From positions 1-64,000 of the forward strand of contig NZ_JACVUP010000004.1 in the NCBI RefSeq assembly GCF_016625195.1: a stretch of DNA of 64,000 nucleotides, in the 5' to 3' direction. Shown here one piece after another: positions 17,084-24,988 of this stretch. The notes beneath the pieces were generated by a model, which was given only the letters and a program-made list of their open reading frames with translations, was not told the origin of the DNA and did no database searches. The number at the start of each line of letters is the position of its first letter. Position 1 is the first letter of the stretch. This stretch comes from Erwinia sp. S63 (GTDB taxonomy: Bacteria; Pseudomonadota; Gammaproteobacteria; Enterobacterales; Enterobacteriaceae). The position numbers and the translations under genes were made by a program.

Positions 17084-17287
17084 TTATTTACGGCGGCTGA
17101 TCTTTCCTCCCTTCCGACCCGCTTCTACGGCCCGATTCGGATCATTTTTGAAATTGCCGCCACTCACTTGACCGCCTTTGCGGCCTGCTTCGGCGGCACG
17201 CTCCTTATCCTCGGCGAAGTTCCCTGTGCCCCCACGACGTTGCGTCTTTTTCTCTTCCTCTTCAGGATGCTTGTTAGGGTCCGTCAT
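17084..17287 (-). CDS. KGG-repeat stress protein (YciG/con-10 family)
   Basis: A 67-residue, very hydrophilic protein. It carries the family repeat twice: RGGTGNFAEDKERAAEAGRKGG and, 22 residues on, SGGNFKNDPNRAVEAGRKGG, ending KISRRK. GAGGAG lies before the ATG. In E. coli YciG belongs to the RpoS-linked yciGFE genes, and con-10-like proteins accumulate in stationary phase or dehydration. The YciE-like gene lies 450 bases away on the other strand, so the ancestral yciGFE set appears split here. A second KGG protein is encoded at 28579-28764. The biochemical role is not known. Confidence 0.9.
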   Translation of the reverse strand: MTDPNKHPEEEEKKTQRRGGTGNFAEDKERAAEAGRKGGQVSGGNFKNDPNRAVEAGRKGGKISRRK

Positions 17288-17738
17288 GCGTTCTCCTCAT
17301 TATATTTGTACCAACATAAAGCAAAAATAAATGTAGCGTTGTTTTTACCATAATCAAGTCAGGATTAATCTTAAGTTTTATTATTTATGATGCCAGTTGT
17401 TTAAGTATGAGCCAATTTCCAACGAGAACTTAATGGAAGTGGTCTGAAAGTTGATTGTTAGCGCATTTCAGCGGAGGAGTAAAGGATGTAGAACGGAAAT
17501 ATAAGCGAAGCGGTAAGCTCTTACTATTTAACCCTCTCTCATTTCCGTTGCGGTTGGCTTGCATACAAAAGCTGGCTTGCTAAGTTTAATTAAGGTGATT
17601 ACCCGGCTGTTAATTAACGCTTCGCTTATTACCAGATAATTTACATCAGCGACAGTATTGAAGCGGTTAGCTTGCTAATCATCTGCACACCATCCCCAAA
17701 GGTAGTTCATTAAAAGCACATCAACCAGGAGCAAATGA
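17288..17738. other. divergent spacer between KGG and YciE-like genes
   Basis: 450 bases holding the divergent promoters and two copies of TAAGCGAAGCG (17502-17512 and 17618-17628 reversed). No ORF with a ribosome site is visible. Confidence 0.4.
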
Positions 17739-18245
17739 ATGACGAGGGAATCTGTTTATCTGGATTGGCTACGTGATGCACACGCGATGGAGAAGCATGG
17801 CGAAACGTTATTGAAACTGGCTATGGAGCGTCTCGACAGTGATTCTTCGATCGGAAGACACATCGCGCATTACCACGCTCAATCGCGCGAGCAACAATTA
17901 CAGGTGAAAGAAGTTTTAAAATGCCATGACGATAGTTGGTCGGTATTCAAAGAGGCATTAGGTCGCATGTCGATGGTGGGCCAGGCTGTGAGCAACATGT
18001 TGCGTGATGAGCAAGGGGCGCGAACTGCAGTCAGCGTGTATGTCTTTTGTAGCTTTAAAGTTGCCACTTACACTTCGCTAATTGCCGCCGCCAGGCATGC
18101 TGATGACAGTGAAGGCGTGAATATTTTTCTGCGGATCTTACAGCAGGAAGAGCATATGGCAGCCAGGTTGCTTGCCGACTTGCCTGGAGCAGCCAATGAG
18201 TTGATAACCTTGCTTGCCGATAATGAAGCATCAAGCGCGGTGTAG
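17739..18245 (+). CDS. YciE-like ferritin-fold (DUF892) stress protein
   Basis: A 168-residue helical protein of the YciE/YciF family. WLRDAHAMEKHGETLL at residues 10-25 is the characteristic first helix with the E/H iron-site residues. TYTSLIAAARHADD and ILQQEEHMAARLLADL supply the later helices with matching Glu and His. AGGAG lies seven bases before the ATG. Members form ferritin-like four-helix dimers. In E. coli they are induced by general stress and osmotic shock; the enzymatic role is unsettled. A standalone gene here, not next to a YciF homologue. Confidence 0.88.
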   Translation: MTRESVYLDWLRDAHAMEKHGETLLKLAMERLDSDSSIGRHIAHYHAQSREQQLQVKEVLKCHDDSWSVFKEALGRMSMVGQAVSNMLRDEQGARTAVSVYVFCSFKVATYTSLIAAARHADDSEGVNIFLRILQQEEHMAARLLADLPGAANELITLLADNEASSAV

Positions 18246-18526
18246 TGTTTTTTTCGGGCAGTTTGAGGGCTGCCCGCAGAAAAAATAGCCAGCATTATTA
18301 ATGATTATGCGTTAACGGCAATTGCATAAACTGCAGTAAAAACCCGCTACGTTTATCCAAACGTAAGATTAAGCGCCACAACTTTAGTTTAATAAGTAAA
18401 GCACACTGATCACTCAGGTGACTATTATTACTAACAATTTAATATAACTGATCAAATTCCATATTAAACCTAACCCCCACTAAGTGAATTGTCTTTTATG
18501 GGTAAGTTATATTTAAGTAAAAGCAT
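18246..18526. other. intergenic region with an unusual hairpin
   Basis: CGGGCAG at 18255-18261 pairs with CTGCCCG at 18270-18276. Seven T come before the stem and six A after it, so the T run is on the wrong side for a plus-strand terminator; the A and T may simply lengthen the stem. The rest is AT-rich upstream DNA of the chemoreceptor gene. Confidence 0.4.
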
Positions 18527-18553
18527 TAAGGTTGGCGGACTTACTGACGATAA
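18527..18553 (+). promoter_or_regulatory. sigma-28 (FliA) promoter of the chemoreceptor gene
   Basis: TAAGGTTG at 18527-18534, an 11-base spacer, and GACGATAA at 18546-18553 match the FliA consensus TAAAGTTT-N11-GCCGATAA with few differences and exact spacing. The leader to the ATG is about 100 bases. Confidence 0.7.
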
Positions 18554-18656
18554 CAGCAGGGATGCTGCCGATGAGAACGCGGAGCATCTCCATTTCTTTG
18601 TTTTTAATAACACCTGGATTTCATGACTCATTAATAAAAATCATTGAGGTTTCTAA

Positions 18657-20222
18657 ATGGACATAGTTCAAGGATTTTCACGCAATATTAAATTGCGGAC
18701 CAAACTCATTATTTCTTCGCTCATCAATATCGCTATGCTGCTGTTAGTGGCTGTCCTGGGTTTGAATTCATTGTTTATGGCGCAAACCGGCGTCAACGGC
18801 ATGATGAAGGATGATTACCCAACCATCGCGTTAGGCAATCAACTTATCGATGAGATCAACACCACCATTCAGCGACAGGCTTTGTTGCTCAGCCCAATCA
18901 ATGCGGAGCGCCGCGGCACCATCATGAACGAATTGCAGGGCGCTACCGGGCAAATTACGGAGATTTATCGCCAGCTCAATGCACTGGCGACAGATGATGA
19001 TTCCATTGCTTATCTCAAAAGTTTAGATGATAAACGCAAAGCTTATTTAGAGGGGCGTAATGAATTTTTGCAACTCGCCACTCAGGACCCTAATAAAGCG
19101 CTGGATTATTATTTGACGACACTGGCGAGTAAACAAAAGGACTACACGGCTGAAGTGAAGCGTTTTATTGCTTTGCAAGAGCAGCAGATGAACGGTTCAT
19201 ACACACACTTTATGGATTCCTACCACACTACTAAAATTTCAATGGTGGTGATTTTTATTGCCGCAGTCATTCTCTCTGCACTGATCGGCTGGATTATTAT
19301 CCGATCGATTACCGTGCCATTAAAAAATGTGATTGCGTTCTTAGGTCGTGTCGCTGATGGCGATCTCAGTACGCATTTTTATGAAAAGCGTAAAGATGAG
19401 ATGGGGCAGTTAATAAGCGCCATTCAGATGATGCAGGAAAAGATGTCGACGATTGTCAGTCACATTCGTATTAGTGCGGAACAAATATCCGGAGGTGCCA
19501 GTGAAATTATGTCGGGTACCCATGATTTAGCCGCGCGCACTGAAGAACAGGCCAGTTCAGTTGAACAAACGGCTGCATCGGTTGAGGAATTCACCGCCAC
19601 CATTAGCAATACGCGCAATAACACGCACTTTGCTGCCGATCTGTCTGAAAAGGCGGAAAGCGCGGTGGGTCAAAACGCCACAATGATGAACAACGTGTCG
19701 ACTAAAATGGCGGAGATCCATGATTCAGCCGGGCGCATGGCAGACATTATCAACCTGATAGATTCGATCGCTTTCCAGACCAACATCCTGGCACTCAATG
19801 CTGCTGTTGAAGCGGCACGAGCAGGGGAGCATGGTCGCGGTTTTGCCGTGGTGGCGCAAGAAGTACGTGCGCTGGCACAAAAGACGGCAACGTCATCCCA
19901 TGAGATTCGCCATTTAATCGAGGAGTCTTCCACGCGTATTGTGGATGGGAGAGACATGGTGGCGGATGCCAATAAACTGATGGCTGAAATGATGACGAAC
20001 GTCGTTAACATGAAGGATGTGCTGTCACAGATCAATCAGGCCAGCACTGAGCAAGCGGATGGTATCAGCCAAATCAATATTGCGATCAGTCAGATCGACA
20101 TCACGACTCAGCAAAACGCGTCGCTGGTGGAGCAGTCCTTAGCAGCCTCAGCCATGCTAAGTGAGCAAGCTGCCAACATGGTCAGCAGCGTCAGCGTGTT
20201 TACGCTGCAAAAAACGGCGTAA
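18657..20222 (+). CDS. methyl-accepting chemotaxis protein
   Basis: A 521-residue chemoreceptor. Transmembrane helix 1 is at about 19-38. A four-helix-bundle (4HB_MCP) periplasmic sensor covers about 45-190. Helix 2 (about 193-214) and a HAMP domain ([20 protein letters not shown]) follow, then the signalling domain with the conserved hairpin tip [18 protein letters not shown] near residue 385. There is no C-terminal xWxxF pentapeptide, so CheR/CheB must act through other receptors. GAGG precedes the ATG, and the sigma-28 promoter upstream puts it in the motility regulon. The ligand cannot be read. The gene is monocistronic. Confidence 0.95.
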   Translation: MDIVQGFSRNIKLRTKLIISSLINIAMLLLVAVLGLNSLFMAQTGVNGMMKDDYPTIALGNQLIDEINTTIQRQALLLSPINAERRGTIMNELQGATGQITEIYRQLNALATDDDSIAYLKSLDDKRKAYLEGRNEFLQLATQDPNKALDYYLTTLASKQKDYTAEVKRFIALQEQQMNGSYTHFMDSYHTTKISMVVIFIAAVILSALIGWIIIRSITVPLKNVIAFLGRVADGDLSTHFYEKRKDEMGQLISAIQMMQEKMSTIVSHIRISAEQISGGASEIMSGTHDLAARTEEQASSVEQTAASVEEFTATISNTRNNTHFAADLSEKAESAVGQNATMMNNVSTKMAEIHDSAGRMADIINLIDSIAFQTNILALNAAVEAARAGEHGRGFAVVAQEVRALAQKTATSSHEIRHLIEESSTRIVDGRDMVADANKLMAEMMTNVVNMKDVLSQINQASTEQADGISQINIAISQIDITTQQNASLVEQSLAASAMLSEQAANMVSSVSVFTLQKTA

Positions 20223-20234
20223 GTGATAAAGAGT

Positions 20235-20256
20235 GGCGGCCAACAGGCCGCCCTTT
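20235..20256 (+). terminator. terminator after the chemoreceptor gene
   Basis: GGCGGCC at 20235-20241 and GGCCGCC at 20246-20252 form a seven-pair stem with a four-base loop, followed by CTTT. It lies between convergent genes and may serve both. Confidence 0.6.
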
Positions 20257-20258
20257 AG

Positions 20259-21155
20259 TTAATTGAGATCCGCCGGATTGTATTGGGGGATCTGCGTCAC
20301 CAACCACTCAGCAAACAAGCCAATATTTTTCAGACCACTCGCCGATTTCGGCCACACCAGATAATAGCCATCACCAGTCGCCACGGGCTGTGGAAAGGGC
20401 AACGTCAGCAGACCGCTGCGGATGGCTTCGATACTCAGCAGCAAATCCCCAACAGAAATCCCATGTCCGCTGATCGCCGCCATGTTGCCTTGTTCTAAGG
20501 TATCGAATAACTTTCCCTGCCACAGATTGATCTGCGGCGCATTACTCACGCCCTGTAGCCAGCGACGCCAGTCGCGGCGATCGTGCGTGGGATGAATCAA
20601 CTCACAGGCTGCCAGATTCGTTTGTGCTTGCTGCTTGAGTGCTGGGGCGCAAAGGGGAATCAACCACTCCTGAAACAGCAGGCGGCTCTCTGTATCGGCA
20701 CCAAAATCGCCGCTGCCCAATAAGATGGCGCAATCATAGGGTTCACGCGCAAAATCCACGCTGTCGGTGTCCATCCAGACGCTGGTGATCTGCACGTCAG
20801 GCTTTGAGTATTGCTCACGATACCTTTGCAACACGTCCAGCAACCATCGCATGGTGAGCGTTGAAGGTGCTTTCAGACGCAGTTGGTGATTATGTTGGCT
20901 GAAAGCGGCACAGGCACTCTCCAGTTGCTCAAAACCCACTTCAAGCTGAGCGGCTAATACGCTTCCGGCCGCAGTGATAGCAACCTTAGGTCCTTTACGG
21001 ACAAATAACTCACAATCGAACCAGGCTTCCAGCGTGCGGATATGGCGACTGATGGCACCGGGCGTGACATTTAGGACGGCGGCAGCCTGGCTAAATGATT
21101 CCAACCGTGCGGCTGTGGCAAAGGCGCGCAGAGCATAGAGTGGTGGAAGCGTCAT
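20259..21155 (-). CDS. LysR-family regulator (GcvA-like)
   Basis: A 298-residue LysR-type regulator. The N-terminal HTH is clear (LRAFATAARLESFSQAAAVL, then TPGAISRHIRTLEAWFDCEL), and a periplasmic-binding-like effector domain starts at about residue 90. The wording of the HTH (LYALRAFATAARLESF) is of the GcvA subgroup. It is divergent from a LysE/RhtB exporter 113 bases away, a common arrangement in which the regulator senses the exported amino acid. Confidence 0.9.
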   Translation of the reverse strand: MTLPPLYALRAFATAARLESFSQAAAVLNVTPGAISRHIRTLEAWFDCELFVRKGPKVAITAAGSVLAAQLEVGFEQLESACAAFSQHNHQLRLKAPSTLTMRWLLDVLQRYREQYSKPDVQITSVWMDTDSVDFAREPYDCAILLGSGDFGADTESRLLFQEWLIPLCAPALKQQAQTNLAACELIHPTHDRRDWRRWLQGVSNAPQINLWQGKLFDTLEQGNMAAISGHGISVGDLLLSIEAIRSGLLTLPFPQPVATGDGYYLVWPKSASGLKNIGLFAEWLVTQIPQYNPADLN

Positions 21156-21268
21156 GTCATGTTATTAACGTTGAGTAAAACTCACATTCAATGACATTTT
21201 AATGCGTTTTTCAACACACAGTTAAGCCGCGATACTGGCGACCCTTAATACGTGTTCGGGTCATTTGC

Positions 21269-21886
21269 ATGAATATCTCGCTACTGCTGACGTATATGTT
21301 GGCCATTCTGCTGTTAATTATAACGCCGGGCCCTGTGGTGGCGTTGGTGATGGGCACCGCAGCGCGGCAGGGATATCGTCGCGCCTTTGCCACTGTTGTC
21401 GGCACCAACAGTGCTTCACTGGTGTTAATGGCGCTAGCCGCTTTAGCCCTCACGGGGTTGGTGTCACTTAATCCAGTTAATTTGCAGATCGTTGGGCTGG
21501 TGGGATCGTTGTTTATTGGCGTAATAGCGTGGCGTGGATTGCGGTCATCCGGGATATCCTCGCTGGACAACGCAGGCACGCAAGGTGGGTTTCTGCAAGG
21601 CTTTATGATTGGGGTGTCGAACCCCAAAGATATTCTGTTTTTTGCCGCGCTGTTTCCCCAATTTATCGCGGTGACGCCGCATCTCAGCAGCAGTCTGGTC
21701 ACGCTGGCGTTAGTCTGGGTGCTTTTTGATTTCGCCGTGCTGACCTTCTACATCATTTCGGTTAAACGCTGGTTGCCGCGACCGCTGCAGCAGCGGCTGG
21801 AGCGGCTATCAATGATGATGTTGTTAATGATTGGGGTTGCAGGCGCAGTTTATAACTTTTTTCATCTTATTGTTTTTGTGCATTAA
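21269..21886 (+). CDS. LysE/RhtB-family amino-acid exporter
   Basis: A 205-residue inner-membrane protein with about six hydrophobic segments. It has the family signature LIITPGPVVALVMGTAARQG near residues 17-36 and GFMIGVSNPKDILFFAALFPQF in the middle. Length fits RhtB proteins. These export amino acids by proton antiport; the substrate is not determined. The divergent LysR gene is the probable regulator. The ORF at 21211-21702 on the other strand is a shadow. Confidence 0.9.
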   Translation: MNISLLLTYMLAILLLIITPGPVVALVMGTAARQGYRRAFATVVGTNSASLVLMALAALALTGLVSLNPVNLQIVGLVGSLFIGVIAWRGLRSSGISSLDNAGTQGGFLQGFMIGVSNPKDILFFAALFPQFIAVTPHLSSSLVTLALVWVLFDFAVLTFYIISVKRWLPRPLQQRLERLSMMMLLMIGVAGAVYNFFHLIVFVH

Positions 21887-21995
21887 ATTTATGGATGAGT
21901 ATTACAAATTCCGCTCTATGCTCAAGATTTTTTAAGGATTGCCGATATAGCGTATCGCGTAATGCTGCATGGAGCAGCAGTATAAAGGGAAAATA

Positions 21996-22403
21996 ATGAA
22001 GAAGCTTTTGATAGCATGTGCCGTTTTAACGTTGGCGGGTTGCGCCAGACCTTATGGACCTGCAGACACAGTGATAAACCAGCAGTTGGTGACGCCAGAC
22101 CCTAGCAAACCACAGACAAAAGTGACCGTTACACGTCTGAAGCAGTTTATTGGTGGAGGAAGTGGCGGTACTTGTAAGTTTGTTATCAACATTGATAACC
22201 AAGATGTGGCGATGCTCAGACAAAACCAGTTTGTCACCGCTTACTTAGCTAATGGCTTACATAAGCTCAAAGTTAGTAATGATTGTACTGTTCTCAGCAT
22301 GGGCATGCGTAAATCTCTGGATATTATTGCCGATGGTACTCCGCAAGAGTATGCTACTGAGGTCGGTTTCTGGGGCCAATACCGCATGTGGCGCACGCAG
22401 TAA
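21996..22403 (+). CDS. small lipoprotein of unknown function
   Basis: A 135-residue lipoprotein. The ATG at 21996 is preferred over 21969, as AAGGGA lies six bases before it and the product opens MKKLLIACAVLTLAGC (LAGC lipobox, Cys16). The mature part has a Gly-rich turn (FIGGGSGGTCKFVINIDNQD) and then LRQNQFVTAYLANGLHKLKV. This is a layout seen in small periplasmic proteins where a beta sandwich displays a surface loop; two cysteines (GTCKF, NDCTV) may pair. I cannot assign the family. Confidence 0.75.
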   Translation: MKKLLIACAVLTLAGCARPYGPADTVINQQLVTPDPSKPQTKVTVTRLKQFIGGGSGGTCKFVINIDNQDVAMLRQNQFVTAYLANGLHKLKVSNDCTVLSMGMRKSLDIIADGTPQEYATEVGFWGQYRMWRTQ

Positions 22404-22557
22404 TCTGCAAACAAATCACACCATTTCGTGATTTACCGCACGAGCATCATATTTCAATGTGGTGCTCGGCGGTGTAGCGATATTGAACTCTCTCTGCGAT
22501 ACGCGCGGCACAGTAGGTAATCAAACGCATCACACAGGTTATTGATCAGACGTCGCG

Positions 22558-23091
22558 TTAGCTTTCAGACGCCTGCTGAGGGAATTTATTGCGCAATTTC
22601 TGCAGCTTTGCCGGGATATTCATCATGCAGAAGGCATTTTCCTGACCTTCTTTTTCCCAGAAGTTTTGGTGATAGTCTTCGGCTGCGTACCACTCGGCTA
22701 ACGGTTCCAGCTTTGTCACCAGCGGTTTGCCCAGTTCGGCAGCGGCGCGCGCTATCCCTTGTTCAGCGGCAATACGTTGTGCCTCGCTGGTCGGGAACAG
22801 TGCGGAGCGATAACGTGAGCGCACTACGCCATCTTTGACGTTTTCCTGCGTGGCATCGTGCGTCGCGAAGTGGATGTCGAGTAAATCGTCGTAACTGACT
22901 AGCGCGGGATCGAACTCGATTTTCACCGCTTCTGCGTGACCCGTGGTGTCGCTATAGACTTGATCGTAAGTGGGTGAGGAGACATGGCCACCGATATAAC
23001 CACTCTCAACGCTCAATACGCCATGGATAGATTGGAAAATGGCTTCAGTACACCAAAAGCAGCCGCCGGCAAAAATGGCTTGTTCACGCAT
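22558..23091 (-). CDS. msrA: peptide-methionine (S)-S-oxide reductase, divergent
   Basis: A 177-residue MsrA. The catalytic motif GCFWCTEAIF puts the active cysteine at residue 11 with a second at 14. SGYIGGHVSSPTYDQVYSDT and GHAEAVKIEFDP follow, as in the family, and EDYHQNFWEK is near the C-terminus. It reduces the S epimer of methionine sulfoxide in oxidised proteins. One part departs from the usual wording: where most MsrA have HDPTxxNxQGxDxGTQYRS, this has HDATQENVKDGVVRSRYRS, so Gly-Thr-Gln is lost before Tyr-Arg-Ser. A cysteine near 155 (NAFCMMN) could act as recycling residue. The ribosome site is weak. It is probably not the only msrA in the genome. Confidence 0.9.
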   Translation of the reverse strand: MREQAIFAGGCFWCTEAIFQSIHGVLSVESGYIGGHVSSPTYDQVYSDTTGHAEAVKIEFDPALVSYDDLLDIHFATHDATQENVKDGVVRSRYRSALFPTSEAQRIAAEQGIARAAAELGKPLVTKLEPLAEWYAAEDYHQNFWEKEGQENAFCMMNIPAKLQKLRNKFPQQASES

Positions 23092-23203
23092 CAGTCTGAG
23101 TTCCGGATAAAAAAAGTGACGTTACCTTACACGGCGGTGAAAAGTAACGCCACTGCATTGGCGCATCCCTGGTCAGCGAGAATGCTTTGAATCTTTCGCT
23201 GAC

Positions 23204-23986
23204 TTAGATTGCTGCGTAATCGCCCGTACCTTCCGGCCATGGGGTGAGCAAATCGAATCCGGTTTCGGTTACGGCAATGGTGTGTTCCCACTGCGCCGAC
23301 AATGAGCGATCTTTCGTTACCACCGTCCAGCCATCAGATAAGACACTAGTGCCCGCCTTTCCGGCATTGATCATGGGTTCTATGGTGAAGATCATGCCCG
23401 CCTGCAACTCAATGCCCGTGCCCGGCGTGCCGTAGTGCAGGATCTGTGGCTCACCATGGTAGATTTCACCGACACCATGACCGCAATATTCACGCACCAC
23501 GGAAAAACCCGCTTTCTCAGCCACCTGCTGAATTGCTGCGCCGATATCGCCTAGCGTCGCGCCGGGTTTAACCACCTTGATACCCGCTACCATGGATTCA
23601 TAAGTGACATCGACCAAACGTTTAGCGCGTACTGATGGCTCGCCGACGTAATACATGCGGCTGGTATCGCCGTACCAGCCATCTTTAATGATGGCTACGT
23701 CGATGTTGACGATATCGCCATTCTTGAGCTTTTTCTCGCCCGGAATGCCATGGCACACCACATGGTTTATCGACGTACAGGTAGTGCGCGTGTAGCCGTG
23801 ATAGCCGATATTGGCGGGCACCACCTTCAATTCATTGACAATATAGTCATGGCAAATGGCGTCTAGTTCATCTGTGGTTACGCCAGGTTTGACGTAAGGG
23901 GTGATGATTTCCAGCACTTTGGCCGCAGCGTGTCCGGCAGCGCGTGCCAGTTCGATCTCTTCAGCGGTGTGTAATTTGATGGTCAT
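23204..23986 (-). CDS. map: second type I methionine aminopeptidase
   Basis: A 260-residue type Ia methionine aminopeptidase. All five metal ligands are seen: Asp96 (NIDV), Asp107 (YGDTS), His170 (YCGHGVG), Glu203 (IEPM) and Glu234 (QWEHT), plus His79 (VVCHG). It removes the initiator methionine after deformylation. It is not beside rpsB, where the housekeeping map normally lies; instead it overlaps a ParD-like gene by four bases. The pair Map plus ParD-like occurs in other proteobacteria, so this is a mobile second copy and probably translation-coupled to its partner. Confidence 0.92.
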   Translation of the reverse strand: MTIKLHTAEEIELARAAGHAAAKVLEIITPYVKPGVTTDELDAICHDYIVNELKVVPANIGYHGYTRTTCTSINHVVCHGIPGEKKLKNGDIVNIDVAIIKDGWYGDTSRMYYVGEPSVRAKRLVDVTYESMVAGIKVVKPGATLGDIGAAIQQVAEKAGFSVVREYCGHGVGEIYHGEPQILHYGTPGTGIELQAGMIFTIEPMINAGKAGTSVLSDGWTVVTKDRSLSAQWEHTIAVTETGFDLLTPWPEGTGDYAAI

Positions 23987-24228
23987 TGCGCGATTCCCTG
24001 CGGGGTTAAAGTTGGCTGGTCGAGCAGCTGCGCCAAATCCGCGCCGCCGTCACGTTCGACACGCATCAACAAGCGCGTCAGTTCCTGAAGGTTGAGATCA
24101 GGATAAAGCTCAGCCAGCATGCCAATCTTCATCCAGTGTTCTGCCTGCGCATTGATGGAACGGCTGAGCGCCGTGCTGGCTATACGCAGATTCTCATGCA
24201 TCAGGTCAGAAATTTTTACGATACCCAT
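23983..24228 (-). CDS. ParD-like protein paired with map
   Basis: An 81-residue protein of the ParD-like (antitoxin-like) group: MGIVKISDLMHENLRIASTA opens a ribbon-helix-helix-type N-terminus and LSRSINAQAEHWMKIGMLAE continues it. I start at the ATG at 24228, which gives the family's usual MGIVKISD opening; the ORF extends 32 codons further with no family similarity. The ribosome site is weak. The stop overlaps the map start (ATGA on the minus strand). A DNA-binding role and control of its own operon is likely, by analogy with ParD. No toxin of the ParE type is beside it. Confidence 0.8.
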   Translation of the reverse strand: MGIVKISDLMHENLRIASTALSRSINAQAEHWMKIGMLAELYPDLNLQELTRLLMRVERDGGADLAQLLDQPTLTPQGIAQ

Positions 24229-24348
24229 TATGCGATCCGTATATGAAACATAGTCGTTTTGCATATAGGTTACGCCGGGTTCAGCGAAGATGGAAGGGGA
24301 AATGTGCAGAGGGTTACCAGGCATAACCTATCACCACCTTATCGTTTA

Positions 24349-24363
24349 AACCTGGATCAGGTT
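24349..24363. promoter_or_regulatory. palindrome upstream of the ParD-like/map operon
   Basis: AACCTG-GAT-CAGGTT at 24349-24363 is a perfect six-base-arm palindrome, about 120 bases before the ParD-like start. A ParD-type RHH protein would be expected to bind a site like this to repress its own operon. Binding is inferred. Confidence 0.4.
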
Positions 24364-24988
24364 ACAAGGGAGCGCTGTGAGTGGAAAAATGGCACAGGCA
24401 AGGATGGACTGAGGAAAAAATAGCTGCTTGAAGCGGGTTGACCTCCGTTAAAGCGTAATATCTCTGGATTTCCATCGAGCAGGGTGTTGAAAGCTCGGAT
24501 TTTAAATCCTTAGCTAAAATAAGATATGTCCAAGGTTGATGAATTTCCTAATAAGCGAGGCGCTCTATCGCGAGAAAGCCAGCGGCTATTCAGCGTTAAG
24601 GCAAGAATATAGATATCGTTATATCGAGTTTATTTGGTCATTTTCCAGGCTTAATGCTTTTTGTGCAAAATACTGAATTTAATATGGTTAATCGTAAATC
24701 TTATTAATGATTTTGCTATTGATAGGATACCAATGGAGCCATAATTCTTGTTTTTATATAACGCTTCGCTTGAGCGGGGGGAATGATCTCATTACGCAGT
24801 GACGATGTAAGCTTTTTGTAAAGATATTTCAGCATGACAAACCGTGATGACGGGCTTAGTATGGTGTTATTCACCGGTTAATAATGAGCAAAATAGACGC
24901 AAAATGGCGGATATTCTCCTTAATGATAATGAAGTTATTCTTTTAGCTTCTCAATTGCTATCCGTACCAATGGAATGGGCGAGTGCAA
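24364..24988. other. long divergent spacer
   Basis: About 620 bases, AT-rich to the right, with two near-copies of the TAAGCGAAGCG motif (24552-24562, one mismatch; 24762-24772 reversed, one mismatch). No gene or hairpin with a T run is supported. It contains the promoter of the EAL gene. Confidence 0.4.

Larger units (their letters stand above)
16905..17628. repeat. dispersed short motif TAAGCGAAGCG, four exact copies
   Basis: Exact copies lie at 16905-16915 (+), 17003-17013 (+), 17502-17512 (+) and 17618-17628 (-), all between genes around the KGG and YciE-like genes. One-mismatch copies appear at 24552-24562 (+), 24762-24772 (-), 27482-27492 (+) and 50946-50956 (-), also intergenic. Four exact 11-mers within 0.73 kb are far more than chance predicts. 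Function unknown: protein-binding site or small repeat family. Confidence 0.6.

Noticed and set aside
18248..18282. hairpin with T run before and A run after, thought to be a terminator
   Set aside because: On either strand the T run comes before the stem and not after it, so it cannot act as a normal intrinsic terminator.
24349..24363. palindrome considered as part of a riboswitch
   Set aside because: The surrounding bases lack a recognisable riboswitch core, and the genes around it do not fit; an operator is more likely.
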